Part shown: piece after piece, positions 1-5,824 of the stretch | How the letters are laid out: each line of letters starts with the position of its first letter | Numbering within the stretch: the stretch's first letter is position 1 | The notes under the pieces: model-generated | The model's input: only the letters and a program-made list of their open reading frames with translations | The model's database searches: none | What the model was told of the DNA's origin: nothing | Assembly (NCBI GenBank): GCA_945221685.1 | Contig: CALYNN010000080.1 | Location: 1-7,123, forward strand | DNA length: 7,123 bases | DNA from: an uncultured Clostridia bacterium | Lineage (GTDB): Bacteria > Bacillota > Clostridia > Oscillospirales > Acutalibacteraceae | Direction: 5' to 3' | Made by a program: the position numbers and the translations under genes

Positions 1-50
1 GATCTACCCGCGTAAGATCGTCGGCAGCGTCAGATGTGTATAAGAGACAG
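1..50 (+). other. Residual Illumina Nextera i5/Read-1 adapter (non-biological contig end)
   Basis: These bases are library adapter, not genome. Positions 32-50 are the 19-bp Tn5 mosaic end AGATGTGTATAAGAGACAG, preceded at 18-31 by TCGTCGGCAGCGTC, together the Nextera Read-1 transposase adapter. Positions 10-17 (GCGTAAGA) match an i5 index that I recall as S517/N517. Positions 1-9 match the end of the P5 oligo (GATCTACAC) with one mismatch at position 8. Genomic sequence begins at 51. Read through on the minus strand, the adapter adds the false peptide tail SVSYTHLTLPTILRG to the real gene next to it; on the plus strand it creates a false MCIRDR start. Both are familiar artefacts of untrimmed adapters in protein databases. 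Confidence 0.98.
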
Positions 51-204
51 AGATTTTTGCGCCTGTTTCCTTAAGCTCTTGGGGGAACTCCGTTCCGTCG
101 CAGTCGCGGATTGCGTCTGCGCCCCACTCACCCATTATTTCAAGTGTTTCCTTAACAACATCTGTGTCGGTAGGAATTGTTACTCTGCCTTTGATTTTTT
201 CCAT
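51..204 (-). CDS. GH112 beta-galactosyl phosphorylase (galacto-N-biose/lacto-N-biose phosphorylase type), N-terminal 51 codons only
   Basis: Only residues 1-51 are genomic; the rest is lost at the adapter-capped contig end, whereas family members are about 700-750 residues. The segment RVTIPTDTD (7-15), then EIMGEWGADAIRDCDGTEFP (22-41), is the characteristic N-terminus of GH112 enzymes, whose usual form is WGADAIRxSDGT; here Cys replaces the more common Ser. GH112 enzymes are cytoplasmic and phosphorolyse Gal-beta-1,3-GlcNAc/GalNAc (LnpA type) or Gal-beta-1,4-L-rhamnose to galactose-1-phosphate plus the acceptor sugar. The catalytic region is missing, so the acceptor cannot be decided. The start is supported by GAGGT (plus-strand 213-217) 8 nt upstream. 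It lies 27 nt after the beta-helix gene and is probably the last visible gene of that operon. The truncation is an assembly effect, not a pseudogene. Confidence 0.85.
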
Positions 205-231
205 AAATATGTACCTCGGTAGTTTAGTAGT

Positions 232-1527
232 TTATTTGCTTGATAATTCTGTTATCACATTGTCCTTTAAGGTTATTTTTCCGTTTTTCATTTTTCTTCT
301 CAAAAGGGGAACGCCCTTGCGAATGTAAAAATGATTTTCAGCCACAAATGAGTCGGGATTTTTTACAGGACTGATAATTCCGCCCAAATCGTCGTAGCTA
401 ATATTATAGGTAAAGGTGTTGTGAATTGCCTCCTGCATACAAAACATAATACAGCCGCCCTCATTTTGTCTGCTGTAATTGTATTGGTAAACAGTGCCGT
501 CGCCTGAGTCGGCATCGTATGCCATACCGTCCTGATTAAGCCGTGTGTCGTGCACCTCGTTATACCTGAACATAGCATCCTTGCATTTCCACGGCCATAT
601 TGCCGCCGCAACCTTGCCCATACGCTTCTTGGGATAACGGTAAATGCGGTCGTTCATTTCTGAGGCGCAGGAATCTGCCGTGTTATGCTCAACCAAAGGC
701 CTTAAGGCGTACATAGGAGTAATGGCGTCGCCGCCGGCAAACTTAACATAATTATTTCTCATCAAAATATTTTCGTTTCCGTATTTTTTGAAGGTATCCT
801 CGTTAAGCTCTGCTCCCTTAAATTTAGCATGGCAGTATGAGTAGCCAACTGCAATTCCCCACCTGCTGACATTTATTACAACGCAGTCCTCAACGGTAAC
901 TCCGTCGTATCTTGAAACACCGGTGGAGTCCTGGTCATCGGGCTTAAAGGAGGTCATATATATTCCTCCGTTATTCATATGCTTATTATACACATTGCCG
1001 TTAACATCGTGAATGTAAAGATTTTTTAAGGTGATGTTGTGCAGGGTGCCTCTGTTTTTTGATACTGCCGCAACGCCCGTGCGGTCTGTTTTGTAGGGGG
1101 CGGAGTAGCTTTCGGCGTCGGTATATTCCTCTGCGTTTGTAATTTCTATATCGTGTATCAAAATATTTTCCGTGTCATAAAGCAAAATTGCCGAGGAAAC
1201 ATCTCCCTTGTAAATATGACCGGGGGAGTCAAGGGACAATCCGTAATCCTGATACCACATACCTTTTCCGTCGGCTTCAATTCGCGGCATAGCTTTTCCT
1301 TCGCCGTAGGCGCCGATTTCAATCAGCTCTTTTTCGTAATCACCGCAGTTTTTGATGTGAAGATACTGACCGCTGAAAACAGAGCCTTTTTCAAGCAATA
1401 CCTTGTCGCCGGGGCAAAGAGATATTTCGTTGATTTTGTCAAGAGAAGCAAAGGGGGAGTCGGGAGTAAGTCCGCTGTTTTTGTCGTTACCTGTCAGCGA
1501 GCTGACATAATATATTGTTGATTTCAT
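232..1527 (-). CDS. Right-handed parallel beta-helix glycosidase-like protein, GH136 (lacto-N-biosidase)-like catalytic subunit
   Basis: A complete 431-residue protein. It opens with YYVSSLTGNDKNSGLTPDSP (6-25) and a PGDKVLLEKG segment (39-48), typical of beta-helix carbohydrate-active proteins, followed by repeated rungs such as ILIHDIEITN, ITLKNLYIHDVNGN, VTVEDCVVINVS and ILMRNNYVKF. The key patch is DGMAYDAD (333-340), followed by VYQYNYSRQNEGG (346-358). D333 and D340 are seven residues apart, the spacing I recall for the two catalytic aspartates of characterised GH136 enzymes such as LnbX. GH136 cuts lacto-N-tetraose to lacto-N-biose plus lactose. No signal peptide or membrane segment is seen, unlike the extracellular characterised enzymes, so it is probably cytoplasmic. 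The start is fixed by AGGAGG (plus-strand 1537-1542) 9 nt upstream. It overlaps the upstream helical gene and precedes the GH112 gene. The beta-helix fold is secure; assignment to GH136 rather than another beta-helix family is inference. Confidence 0.75.
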   Translation of the reverse strand: MKSTIYYVSSLTGNDKNSGLTPDSPFASLDKINEISLCPGDKVLLEKGSVFSGQYLHIKNCGDYEKELIEIGAYGEGKAMPRIEADGKGMWYQDYGLSLDSPGHIYKGDVSSAILLYDTENILIHDIEITNAEEYTDAESYSAPYKTDRTGVAAVSKNRGTLHNITLKNLYIHDVNGNVYNKHMNNGGIYMTSFKPDDQDSTGVSRYDGVTVEDCVVINVSRWGIAVGYSYCHAKFKGAELNEDTFKKYGNENILMRNNYVKFAGGDAITPMYALRPLVEHNTADSCASEMNDRIYRYPKKRMGKVAAAIWPWKCKDAMFRYNEVHDTRLNQDGMAYDADSGDGTVYQYNYSRQNEGGCIMFCMQEAIHNTFTYNISYDDLGGIISPVKNPDSFVAENHFYIRKGVPLLRRKMKNGKITLKDNVITELSSK

Positions 1528-1945
1528 TTTCGTATTCCTCCTCTCTTATCCTTTTTTTGATTATAATTTCAACCTCTTTATATCTAAAGCGGTCGCCGTT
1601 ATATCTTGTAAATAAATCCTTGTTGCTTTTGTAGAAGAATTTTGTATCTTTTTTTGTAATATCTCTGTAGCTGTAGTGCTTTTCTATTCCGTCCCTTTCC
1701 GAAGCAAAGTCAAGCTTAAACTTCGTCAGCTCGTGCTGTAGGTATGCAGTAAAGGAAAAATGCGTTAAGCCGTAAACGGTCTCGCCGTTTTTTAACTGCT
1801 CCTGTCGTTTTGTGTTTTCGTTTTCGCATCTTTCCTGCACCGCCTCAAGACTGTCGTCATCAATAAGCCCAAGCCTTTTTGCAAAAATAAGACACGCTTT
1901 GGTGTACTGCTCTTCCTTTTGATTTGCAAAATAAATTGTGTTCAT
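1487..1945 (-). CDS. Small helical protein, candidate GH136I/LnbY-like chaperone or partner subunit of the beta-helix enzyme
   Basis: A 152-residue, charged, predominantly helical protein without signal peptide or membrane segment. The N-terminal helix is QKEEQYTKACLIFAKRLGLI (9-28), followed by a charged helix. YGLTHFSFTAYLQHELTKFK (58-77) resembles the core of SurA/parvulin-type chaperone domains. The C-terminus has FYKSNKDLFTRYNGDRF (104-120) and then a long basic/acidic helix, again like the end of secreted prolyl-isomerase/chaperone proteins. In characterised two-part GH136 enzymes a helical domain or protein assists the beta-helix domain; position, overlap and helical character fit that role, but I cannot confirm homology. 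I chose the Met at 1945 rather than the in-frame Met at 1978 because only the former has a Shine-Dalgarno. Its 3' end overlaps the next gene by 41 nt, implying translational coupling. Confidence 0.6.
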   Translation of the reverse strand: MNTIYFANQKEEQYTKACLIFAKRLGLIDDDSLEAVQERCENENTKRQEQLKNGETVYGLTHFSFTAYLQHELTKFKLDFASERDGIEKHYSYRDITKKDTKFFYKSNKDLFTRYNGDRFRYKEVEIIIKKRIREEEYENEINNILCQLADR

Positions 1946-1951
1946 ATCCGT

Positions 1952-1958
1952 TCTCTCC
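1952..1958 (-). promoter_or_regulatory. Ribosome-binding site deciding the start of the helical partner gene
   Basis: On the minus strand this reads GGAGAGA, with 6 nt between its last base and the ATG at 1945. The alternative in-frame ATG at 1978 is preceded only by an AT-rich tract with no purine-rich site, so the shorter 152-residue product is preferred over a 163-residue one. Confidence 0.65.
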
Positions 1959-2015
1959 GCAATTATTTTGGTGGTCATATATGAATTAATTAAAATCCAT
2001 ACAGACTCTAACTAT

Positions 2016-2044
2016 ATAATACTTTTTTTACAAATATAATGCAA
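2016..2044 (-). promoter_or_regulatory. Candidate sigma-A promoter for the beta-helix/GH112 operon
   Basis: Reading the minus strand, TTGCAT (plus-strand 2039-2044) is separated by 17 nt from TATTAT (2016-2021). The -10 matches consensus at five of six bases; the -35 is poor (three of six). The distance of about 70 nt to the start at 1945 is reasonable for a short leader. The region is so AT-rich that chance matches are likely, so this is the best candidate rather than a firm call. Confidence 0.45.
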
Positions 2045-2078
2045 GCATATTTTTAATTAAGAAATATAGTTTTAGGTG

Positions 2079-2108
2079 TTGACTGCGAATTACCAATTAC
2101 TGTATAAT
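2079..2108 (+). promoter_or_regulatory. Sigma-A promoter of galT
   Basis: TTGACT (2079-2084) and a perfect TATAAT (2103-2108) are separated by 18 nt. Transcription should start near 2114-2116, giving a leader of about 27 nt before the galT ATG. This is the strongest promoter in the divergent intergenic region. Its -10 lies between the arms of an inverted repeat (2087-2120), suggesting repression by occlusion. Confidence 0.8.
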
Positions 2109-2120
2109 ATATTGGAATTC
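2087..2120. repeat. Inverted repeat around the galT -10 (candidate operator)
   Basis: The left arm GAATTACCAAT (2087-2097) and the right arm ATTGGAATTC (2111-2120) are complementary over 10 bp with one extra A in the left arm. The 13-nt centre contains the whole TATAAT box. The left arm lies upstream of the expected transcription start, so it should act as DNA (an operator) rather than as an RNA hairpin. The regulator is not identifiable from the window. Confidence 0.5.
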
Positions 2121-2141
2121 TAAAGCAAAGGCAGTGTTATT

Positions 2142-3629
2142 ATGAATATCGATGTGGCTGTAAAGGCATTGGCGGAATATGCGCTTAGTAACGGTTTAAT
2201 AGAAAAAGAGGACTTTATTTTTACTGTAAATCAGATTTGTCAGTTGCTTAAAAAGGATACCTTTGAGGATTGCGAAGCAGTCGGTGATTATCCCCTTGAG
2301 GAAATTCTCGGCGGCATACTTGATTACGCAGTTGAGAACTCTCTTTGCGAGGACAGTGTTGTTTACCGTGACCTATTTGATACAATGGTTATGGGAGCCG
2401 TTACTCCAAAGCCATCGCAGGTGATTAAAAAATTCAACGAGGAATATGAAAAATCACCCAAGGCGGCAACTGATTTTTACTATAATTTCAGCCGTAAAAC
2501 CGATTATATAAGGGATTACAGAATAAAAAACGATATTAAGTGGGTAACATCGAATGAGTACGGAGATATTGATATTACCGTAAATCTTTCGAAGCCTGAA
2601 AAGGACCCCAAGGCTATTGCCGCCGCATTAACAATGAAGCAAAGCGCTTACCCAAAATGTCAGCTCTGCAAGGAAAACGAGGGCTACTGCGGCAGGGTTA
2701 ATCATCCTGCAAGGCAAAATCATAGGATAATTCCAATTAATCTCGCAGACAGTGATTTTTATCTTCAGTATTCGCCGTATGTTTACTACAATGAGCATTG
2801 CATTGTGTTCAACAGCGAGCATATCCCTATGACTATTAATAAGTCGGCATTTGAAAAGCTTTTTGCTTTTGTTGAAAAATTCCCTCATTACTTTGTAGGC
2901 TCAAATGCAGACCTGCCGATAGTCGGCGGCTCAATATTGACTCACGAGCATTTTCAGGGCGGCTGCTATGATTTTGCAATGGCAAAGGCTCCTGTTGAAG
3001 CTGCCTTTACCTTTAAAGGCTATGAGGATGTTGATGCCGGTATTGTAAAATGGCCTATGAGCGTTATCCGTCTTTCCTGTGAAAACAGCGCAAGGCTTGT
3101 TGAGCTGTCTGATAAGATACTGCAAAAATGGCGCGGATATACAGACGAGGAAGCCTTTATTTACGCCCAAACCGACGGAACTCCCCATAACACAATTACT
3201 CCTATTGCCCGTTTCAGAAACGGCAAGTTTGAGATTGACCTTGTCTTGAGAAACAATATTACCACCGATGAATATTCCTTGGGCGTTTATCATCCTCAAC
3301 CCGAGTATCACCACATCAAAAAAGAAAATATCGGTCTGATAGAGGTAATGGGCCTTGCCGTTTTGCCCTCAAGATTAAAAAATGAAATCGCTTTGCTTAA
3401 GGAGGCAATGCTAAACGGAAGCGATATTTCTGCCGATGAAAGAATTGCAAAGCATAAGGAATGGGCAGATATGATAATGAGCAAATATACCGTAACACCC
3501 GAAAACTGCGAGGATATTATTAAACAGGAAATCGGCGCCGTGTTTACTGCAATTCTTGAGCAGTGCGGTGTTTTCTCCCGTACCGACGAGGGCAAGGCTC
3601 AATTCTTAAGGTTTATGAAATCCGTATAA
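2142..3629 (+). CDS. galT: Class II UDP-glucose--hexose-1-phosphate uridylyltransferase (GalT)
   Basis: A complete 495-residue cytoplasmic enzyme of the Leloir pathway: galactose-1-phosphate plus UDP-glucose gives UDP-galactose plus glucose-1-phosphate. Length and sequence fit the Gram-positive class II family. Visible marks are CQLCKENEGYCGRVNHPARQ (173-192), NHRIIPINL (193-201), YYNEHCIVFNSEHIPM (215-230), the active-site-type segment GGSILTHEHFQGG (262-274) with the HxH pair H268/H270, and YHPQPEYHHIKKENIGLIEV (383-402). The start follows a modest AAAGG (2127-2131) 10 nt upstream and a strong promoter. It is transcribed alone, closed by a terminator 18 nt after the stop, and is divergent from the GH112 operon, whose product galactose-1-phosphate is its substrate. 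It may therefore serve a galactokinase-independent route. I see no missing motif. Confidence 0.95.
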   Translation: MNIDVAVKALAEYALSNGLIEKEDFIFTVNQICQLLKKDTFEDCEAVGDYPLEEILGGILDYAVENSLCEDSVVYRDLFDTMVMGAVTPKPSQVIKKFNEEYEKSPKAATDFYYNFSRKTDYIRDYRIKNDIKWVTSNEYGDIDITVNLSKPEKDPKAIAAALTMKQSAYPKCQLCKENEGYCGRVNHPARQNHRIIPINLADSDFYLQYSPYVYYNEHCIVFNSEHIPMTINKSAFEKLFAFVEKFPHYFVGSNADLPIVGGSILTHEHFQGGCYDFAMAKAPVEAAFTFKGYEDVDAGIVKWPMSVIRLSCENSARLVELSDKILQKWRGYTDEEAFIYAQTDGTPHNTITPIARFRNGKFEIDLVLRNNITTDEYSLGVYHPQPEYHHIKKENIGLIEVMGLAVLPSRLKNEIALLKEAMLNGSDISADERIAKHKEWADMIMSKYTVTPENCEDIIKQEIGAVFTAILEQCGVFSRTDEGKAQFLRFMKSV

Positions 3630-3647
3630 ATATTGTTGATATATTAG

Positions 3648-3683
3648 AAAGGTGCAGAATATCACTGCACCTTTTCTGTTTTG
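3648..3683 (+). terminator. Intrinsic terminator after galT
   Basis: AAAGGTGCAG (3648-3657) and CTGCACCTTT (3665-3674) form a perfect 10-bp stem with a 7-nt AATATCA loop. The 3' arm runs into an interrupted T tract, TTTTCTGTTTTG (3672-3683). It starts 18 nt after the galT stop and separates galT from the downstream operon. The A-rich 5' edge could give some function in reverse, but no minus-strand gene ends here. Confidence 0.85.
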
Positions 3684-3696
3684 ATTATGATAATTT

Positions 3697-3729
3697 ACCG
3701 ATAAACTCGACAATATTTCGATATTCGGT
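3697..3729. repeat. Small dyad upstream of the CooC-like operon promoter
   Basis: AATAT (3712-3716), TTCG and ATATT (3721-3725) form a short stem with a TTCG loop, flanked asymmetrically by ACCG (3697-3700) and CGGT (3726-3729). It lies about 30-60 nt upstream of the best -35, where an activator could bind. The arms are short and AT-rich, so chance is a real possibility. The rest of the 3684-3757 stretch shows nothing I can support. Confidence 0.2.
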
Positions 3730-3757
3730 TAAACTTTACAAAATCGTGAATTTTATG

Positions 3758-3786
3758 TTGATATAATTAATAAAACTTGATATACT
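3758..3786 (+). promoter_or_regulatory. Sigma-A promoter of the CooC-like ATPase/dehydratase operon
   Basis: TTGATA (3758-3763) and TATACT (3781-3786) each match consensus at five of six bases, with the ideal 17-nt spacer. Transcription should start near 3793, giving a leader of about 40 nt before the ATG at 3834. A TATAAT at 3762-3767 overlaps the -35 but its nearest TTTACA is 21 nt away, so it is a weaker alternative. Confidence 0.65.
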
Positions 3787-3833
3787 TAAAATTGGTAAAA
3801 ATTTAACAATCTTTGTAAAATGAGGTTAAAAAG

Positions 3834-4598
3834 ATGGAGAAAAAAGCAAAAATTATTGCAGTTGCAGGAAAGGGCGGAGTAGGCAAAACATCTGTTTGTG
3901 CAACTATTGTAAAGCTTCTTGTTGAAAAATATCCCGACAAGCGTATTCTTGCAATAGACGCCGACCCTGCCGTTGGTTTATCAACTGCACTCGGAATTGA
4001 TGTTAAGCTGACTATTGACGACATCAGAAAGGAAATTGTTGAAACCGTTGAAGACGGTCAAACAAAGGCGGCTATTGAGCTTTTAGGCGACGCAAGATAT
4101 AAAATATTTGACGCTCTTGTTGAAAAAGACGGCTTTGCCTTTATTGCCGTTGGCAGACCTGAAAGCGCAGGCTGTTACTGCAAAATTAATTCCTATCTCA
4201 AAGAGGTTATAAGCCTTATTTCAAATGATTTTGATTATGTTGTAATCGACGGCGAGGCAGGCATTGAGCAGATTAACCGTCGTGTTATGGAAAAGGTTAC
4301 TCATCTTTTGCTTATTACAGACGCCAGCAAAAAGGGAACGCAGGTTATATCAACTATTAAAAGCGTTGCCGACGAGCTTGTTATGTATGAAAAAATCGGC
4401 GCAATAGTCAACAGAATACCGGATGAAAGCGTCATTAAGTTCATTAACATAAAAGGGGTTCCTGTTTTGTCGTATATACCGTCCGACTCAAGCCTGGCGG
4501 TATTTGATATTGAGGGTAAAAATATTATGAATTTACCCGAAAATTCAAATATTGTATGCGGTGTAAATCAGGCACTTAAAAAAATAGACATTCTCTGA
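3834..4598 (+). CDS. CooC-like P-loop ATPase (MinD/NifH superfamily) with CxC metal-binding motif
   Basis: A complete 254-residue cytoplasmic ATPase. Visible are the deviant Walker A GKGGVGKTS (12-20) with signature Lys13, AIDADPAVGLS (40-50) with D42/D44, GRPESAGCYCKIN (107-119) carrying the CxC pair C114/C116, Walker B YVVIDGEAGIEQINR (135-149), and TDASKKG (162-168). GRPxxxGCYCxxN followed by E-A-G-I-E is the mark of CooC/AcsF proteins, which dimerise, bind a metal through CxC and use ATP to insert nickel into carbon monoxide dehydrogenase or acetyl-CoA synthase. No such enzyme is encoded here. Instead two HGD-D family subunits follow, the first after 14 nt, so its client is probably that pair. 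The role could be cluster maturation or, by analogy with NifH, ATP-driven reduction. The start has GAGGT (3822-3826) 7 nt upstream. Family is firm; client is inference. Confidence 0.88.
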   Translation: MEKKAKIIAVAGKGGVGKTSVCATIVKLLVEKYPDKRILAIDADPAVGLSTALGIDVKLTIDDIRKEIVETVEDGQTKAAIELLGDARYKIFDALVEKDGFAFIAVGRPESAGCYCKINSYLKEVISLISNDFDYVVIDGEAGIEQINRRVMEKVTHLLLITDASKKGTQVISTIKSVADELVMYEKIGAIVNRIPDESVIKFINIKGVPVLSYIPSDSSLAVFDIEGKNIMNLPENSNIVCGVNQALKKIDIL

Positions 4599-4612
4599 TT
4601 TTAGGAGGTACC

Positions 4613-5824
4613 ATGAAAGATTTAAAATATCTTTACGAATTTGAAAATCTGCTTCAGGATGCAAATAACGACCTCGTTAAGCAGGCGAAGGCCGAGGGCA
4701 AGCTTGCTATGGGCTATACCTGTTATCATGTTCCTGAGGTGTTGCTTAACTGCGGCGACTGCTTTTCGGTAAAATTAAGAGCACCCCGAACAGGCTCTCT
4801 TGATATTGCTACATACTATATGAGTCCGTTTCTATGCGGGTATTCAAAGGCAATTGTTGAAAGAGGAATTGAAGGCGGATACAATTTTTTAAATGCTCTT
4901 TTAGCTGCTGAGTCCTGCTCTGAGATGAACAGAGCCTATGAGCATTTTGAGGTGCTGAACCTTGTTAATGACGACAGATTTTTTGTTTCCTTTATGGATA
5001 TTCCCTTTAAGGTTGAGCCTCATACCGTTAAGCATTATGCAAAGCAGGCAAGGCTGAAAATTCTTGATAGGCTAACCGAGGCTTACGGCATTGATACCTC
5101 TGACGAGGCCTTGCTGAAAGCTGTTGAGGAGCATAACGAGGTTTGCCGACTTATTACTGAAATCGGTAACTACCGAAAGGAAGAAAACCCCCGTATTACA
5201 GGCTATGAGTACCATATTTTAAACCTTGTAACATATTGCTGCCCCAAGTATTTGATTTTAGATAAGCTTCGTGAAACGGCAGAGGAGCTTAAAACAAGAG
5301 TTCCCGATGAAAAGAAAAATTACAGAGCAAAGATAGTTGTTGTGGGCTCGGAAATGGACGACCCCGATTTTACAAAGCTTATTGAAGAAAGCGGAGCATT
5401 GGTTGTGGCAGATAGGTATTGCTTCGGCGCTCTGCCGGGCAGGCAGGAAATTAAGCTTGTTGAGGGCGAGGATATATTAACTCAAATATGTCATCATTAT
5501 ATGAAAACCAGCCAGTGCCCGCGCTATATGAGTCAGGAAAAAGTTTACGGCAGGCGCGATTATGTAAAGGAGCTTGTTGAGGAATACCACGCAGACGGCG
5601 TTCTCTATGAGCAGTTAAAGTTCTGCGAATATTGGGGCTATGAGCGCGCTCTTGCCTCAAAGGTGATGAATGATGAATACGGCATTCCCTCTGCTTCGGT
5701 TGACAGGCAATATACCGCTTCTGCCTCAGGTCAGCTGAGAACAAGAGTGCAGGCGTTTGTGGAAAGCCTTGAAATCAAGAAAATCGCAAAGGAAAGGCAG
5801 GCGAGAGAAAATGCTAAAAATTAA
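4613..5824 (+). CDS. 2-hydroxyacyl-CoA dehydratase / benzoyl-CoA reductase (HGD-D) family subunit, HgdB-like
   Basis: A complete 403-residue protein, a usual length for one subunit. Family landmarks are GYTCYHVPEVL (34-44), PFLCGYSKAIVERG (72-85), AAESCSEMNR (98-107), NPRITGYEYH (192-201), DRYCFGALPGR (267-277), TSQCPRYM (299-306), ADGVLYEQLKFCEYWGYE (327-344), YGIPSASVDRQ (356-366) and the C-terminal GQLRTRVQAFVES (373-385). The family holds oxygen-sensitive [4Fe-4S] or double-cubane clusters; C75, C102 and C338 stand at the usual ligand positions. Additional cysteines at 37, 47, 50, 270 and 302 leave room for a larger cluster. Members dehydrate 2-hydroxyacyl-CoAs or reduce difficult substrates with ATP-driven electrons. 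AGGAGG (4603-4608) precedes the start. It overlaps the next gene, its probable heterodimer partner. The substrate is unknown, and a CoA ester is not assured. Confidence 0.88.
   Translation: MKDLKYLYEFENLLQDANNDLVKQAKAEGKLAMGYTCYHVPEVLLNCGDCFSVKLRAPRTGSLDIATYYMSPFLCGYSKAIVERGIEGGYNFLNALLAAESCSEMNRAYEHFEVLNLVNDDRFFVSFMDIPFKVEPHTVKHYAKQARLKILDRLTEAYGIDTSDEALLKAVEEHNEVCRLITEIGNYRKEENPRITGYEYHILNLVTYCCPKYLILDKLRETAEELKTRVPDEKKNYRAKIVVVGSEMDDPDFTKLIEESGALVVADRYCFGALPGRQEIKLVEGEDILTQICHHYMKTSQCPRYMSQEKVYGRRDYVKELVEEYHADGVLYEQLKFCEYWGYERALASKVMNDEYGIPSASVDRQYTASASGQLRTRVQAFVESLEIKKIAKERQARENAKN

Noticed and set aside
4..50. Apparent C-terminus of the GH112 fragment with its own stop codon
   Set aside because: The peptide SVSYTHLTLPTILRG comes from the reverse complement of the adapter; the true gene continues beyond the contig end.
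34..222. Plus-strand open frame beginning MCIRDRD
   Set aside because: The start lies inside the Nextera adapter and the rest is the antisense of the GH112 gene; MCIRDR is a known adapter-translation artefact.
363..611. Alternative minus-strand frame of 82 codons
   Set aside because: It lies wholly inside the beta-helix gene in another frame, with no ribosome-binding site or recognisable protein pattern.
1946..1978. An 11-residue longer N-terminus for the helical partner protein
   Set aside because: The ATG at 1978 has no Shine-Dalgarno, while the internal ATG at 1945 has GGAGAGA at suitable spacing.
1986..2060. Two TTAATTAA palindromes (1986-1993 and 2053-2060) as paired operator sites
   Set aside because: Such palindromes are expected by chance in this very AT-rich intergenic DNA; spacing and flanks show no further symmetry.
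2628..3602. Several minus-strand open frames opposite galT
   Set aside because: They are antisense shadows of a well-conserved GalT with biased composition and no start signals.
3563..3766. Plus-strand 67-codon frame running through the galT terminator
   Set aside because: It starts within galT, crosses the terminator hairpin, and has no ribosome-binding site or protein-like pattern.
3735..3767. TTTACA...TATAAT as the main promoter of the CooC-like operon
   Set aside because: The 21-nt spacer is too long; TTGATA-17-TATACT just downstream fits better.
3834..4598. Reading the ATPase as MinD or ParA, hence division or plasmid partition
   Set aside because: The GRPxxxGCYC segment and EAGIEQINR Walker B are CooC-type, there is no C-terminal amphipathic membrane helix as in MinD, and no ParB or MinE gene is nearby.
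5451..5744. Minus-strand 97-codon frame opposite the HgdB-like gene
   Set aside because: It is antisense to strongly conserved family motifs, and its sequence shows no known domain.
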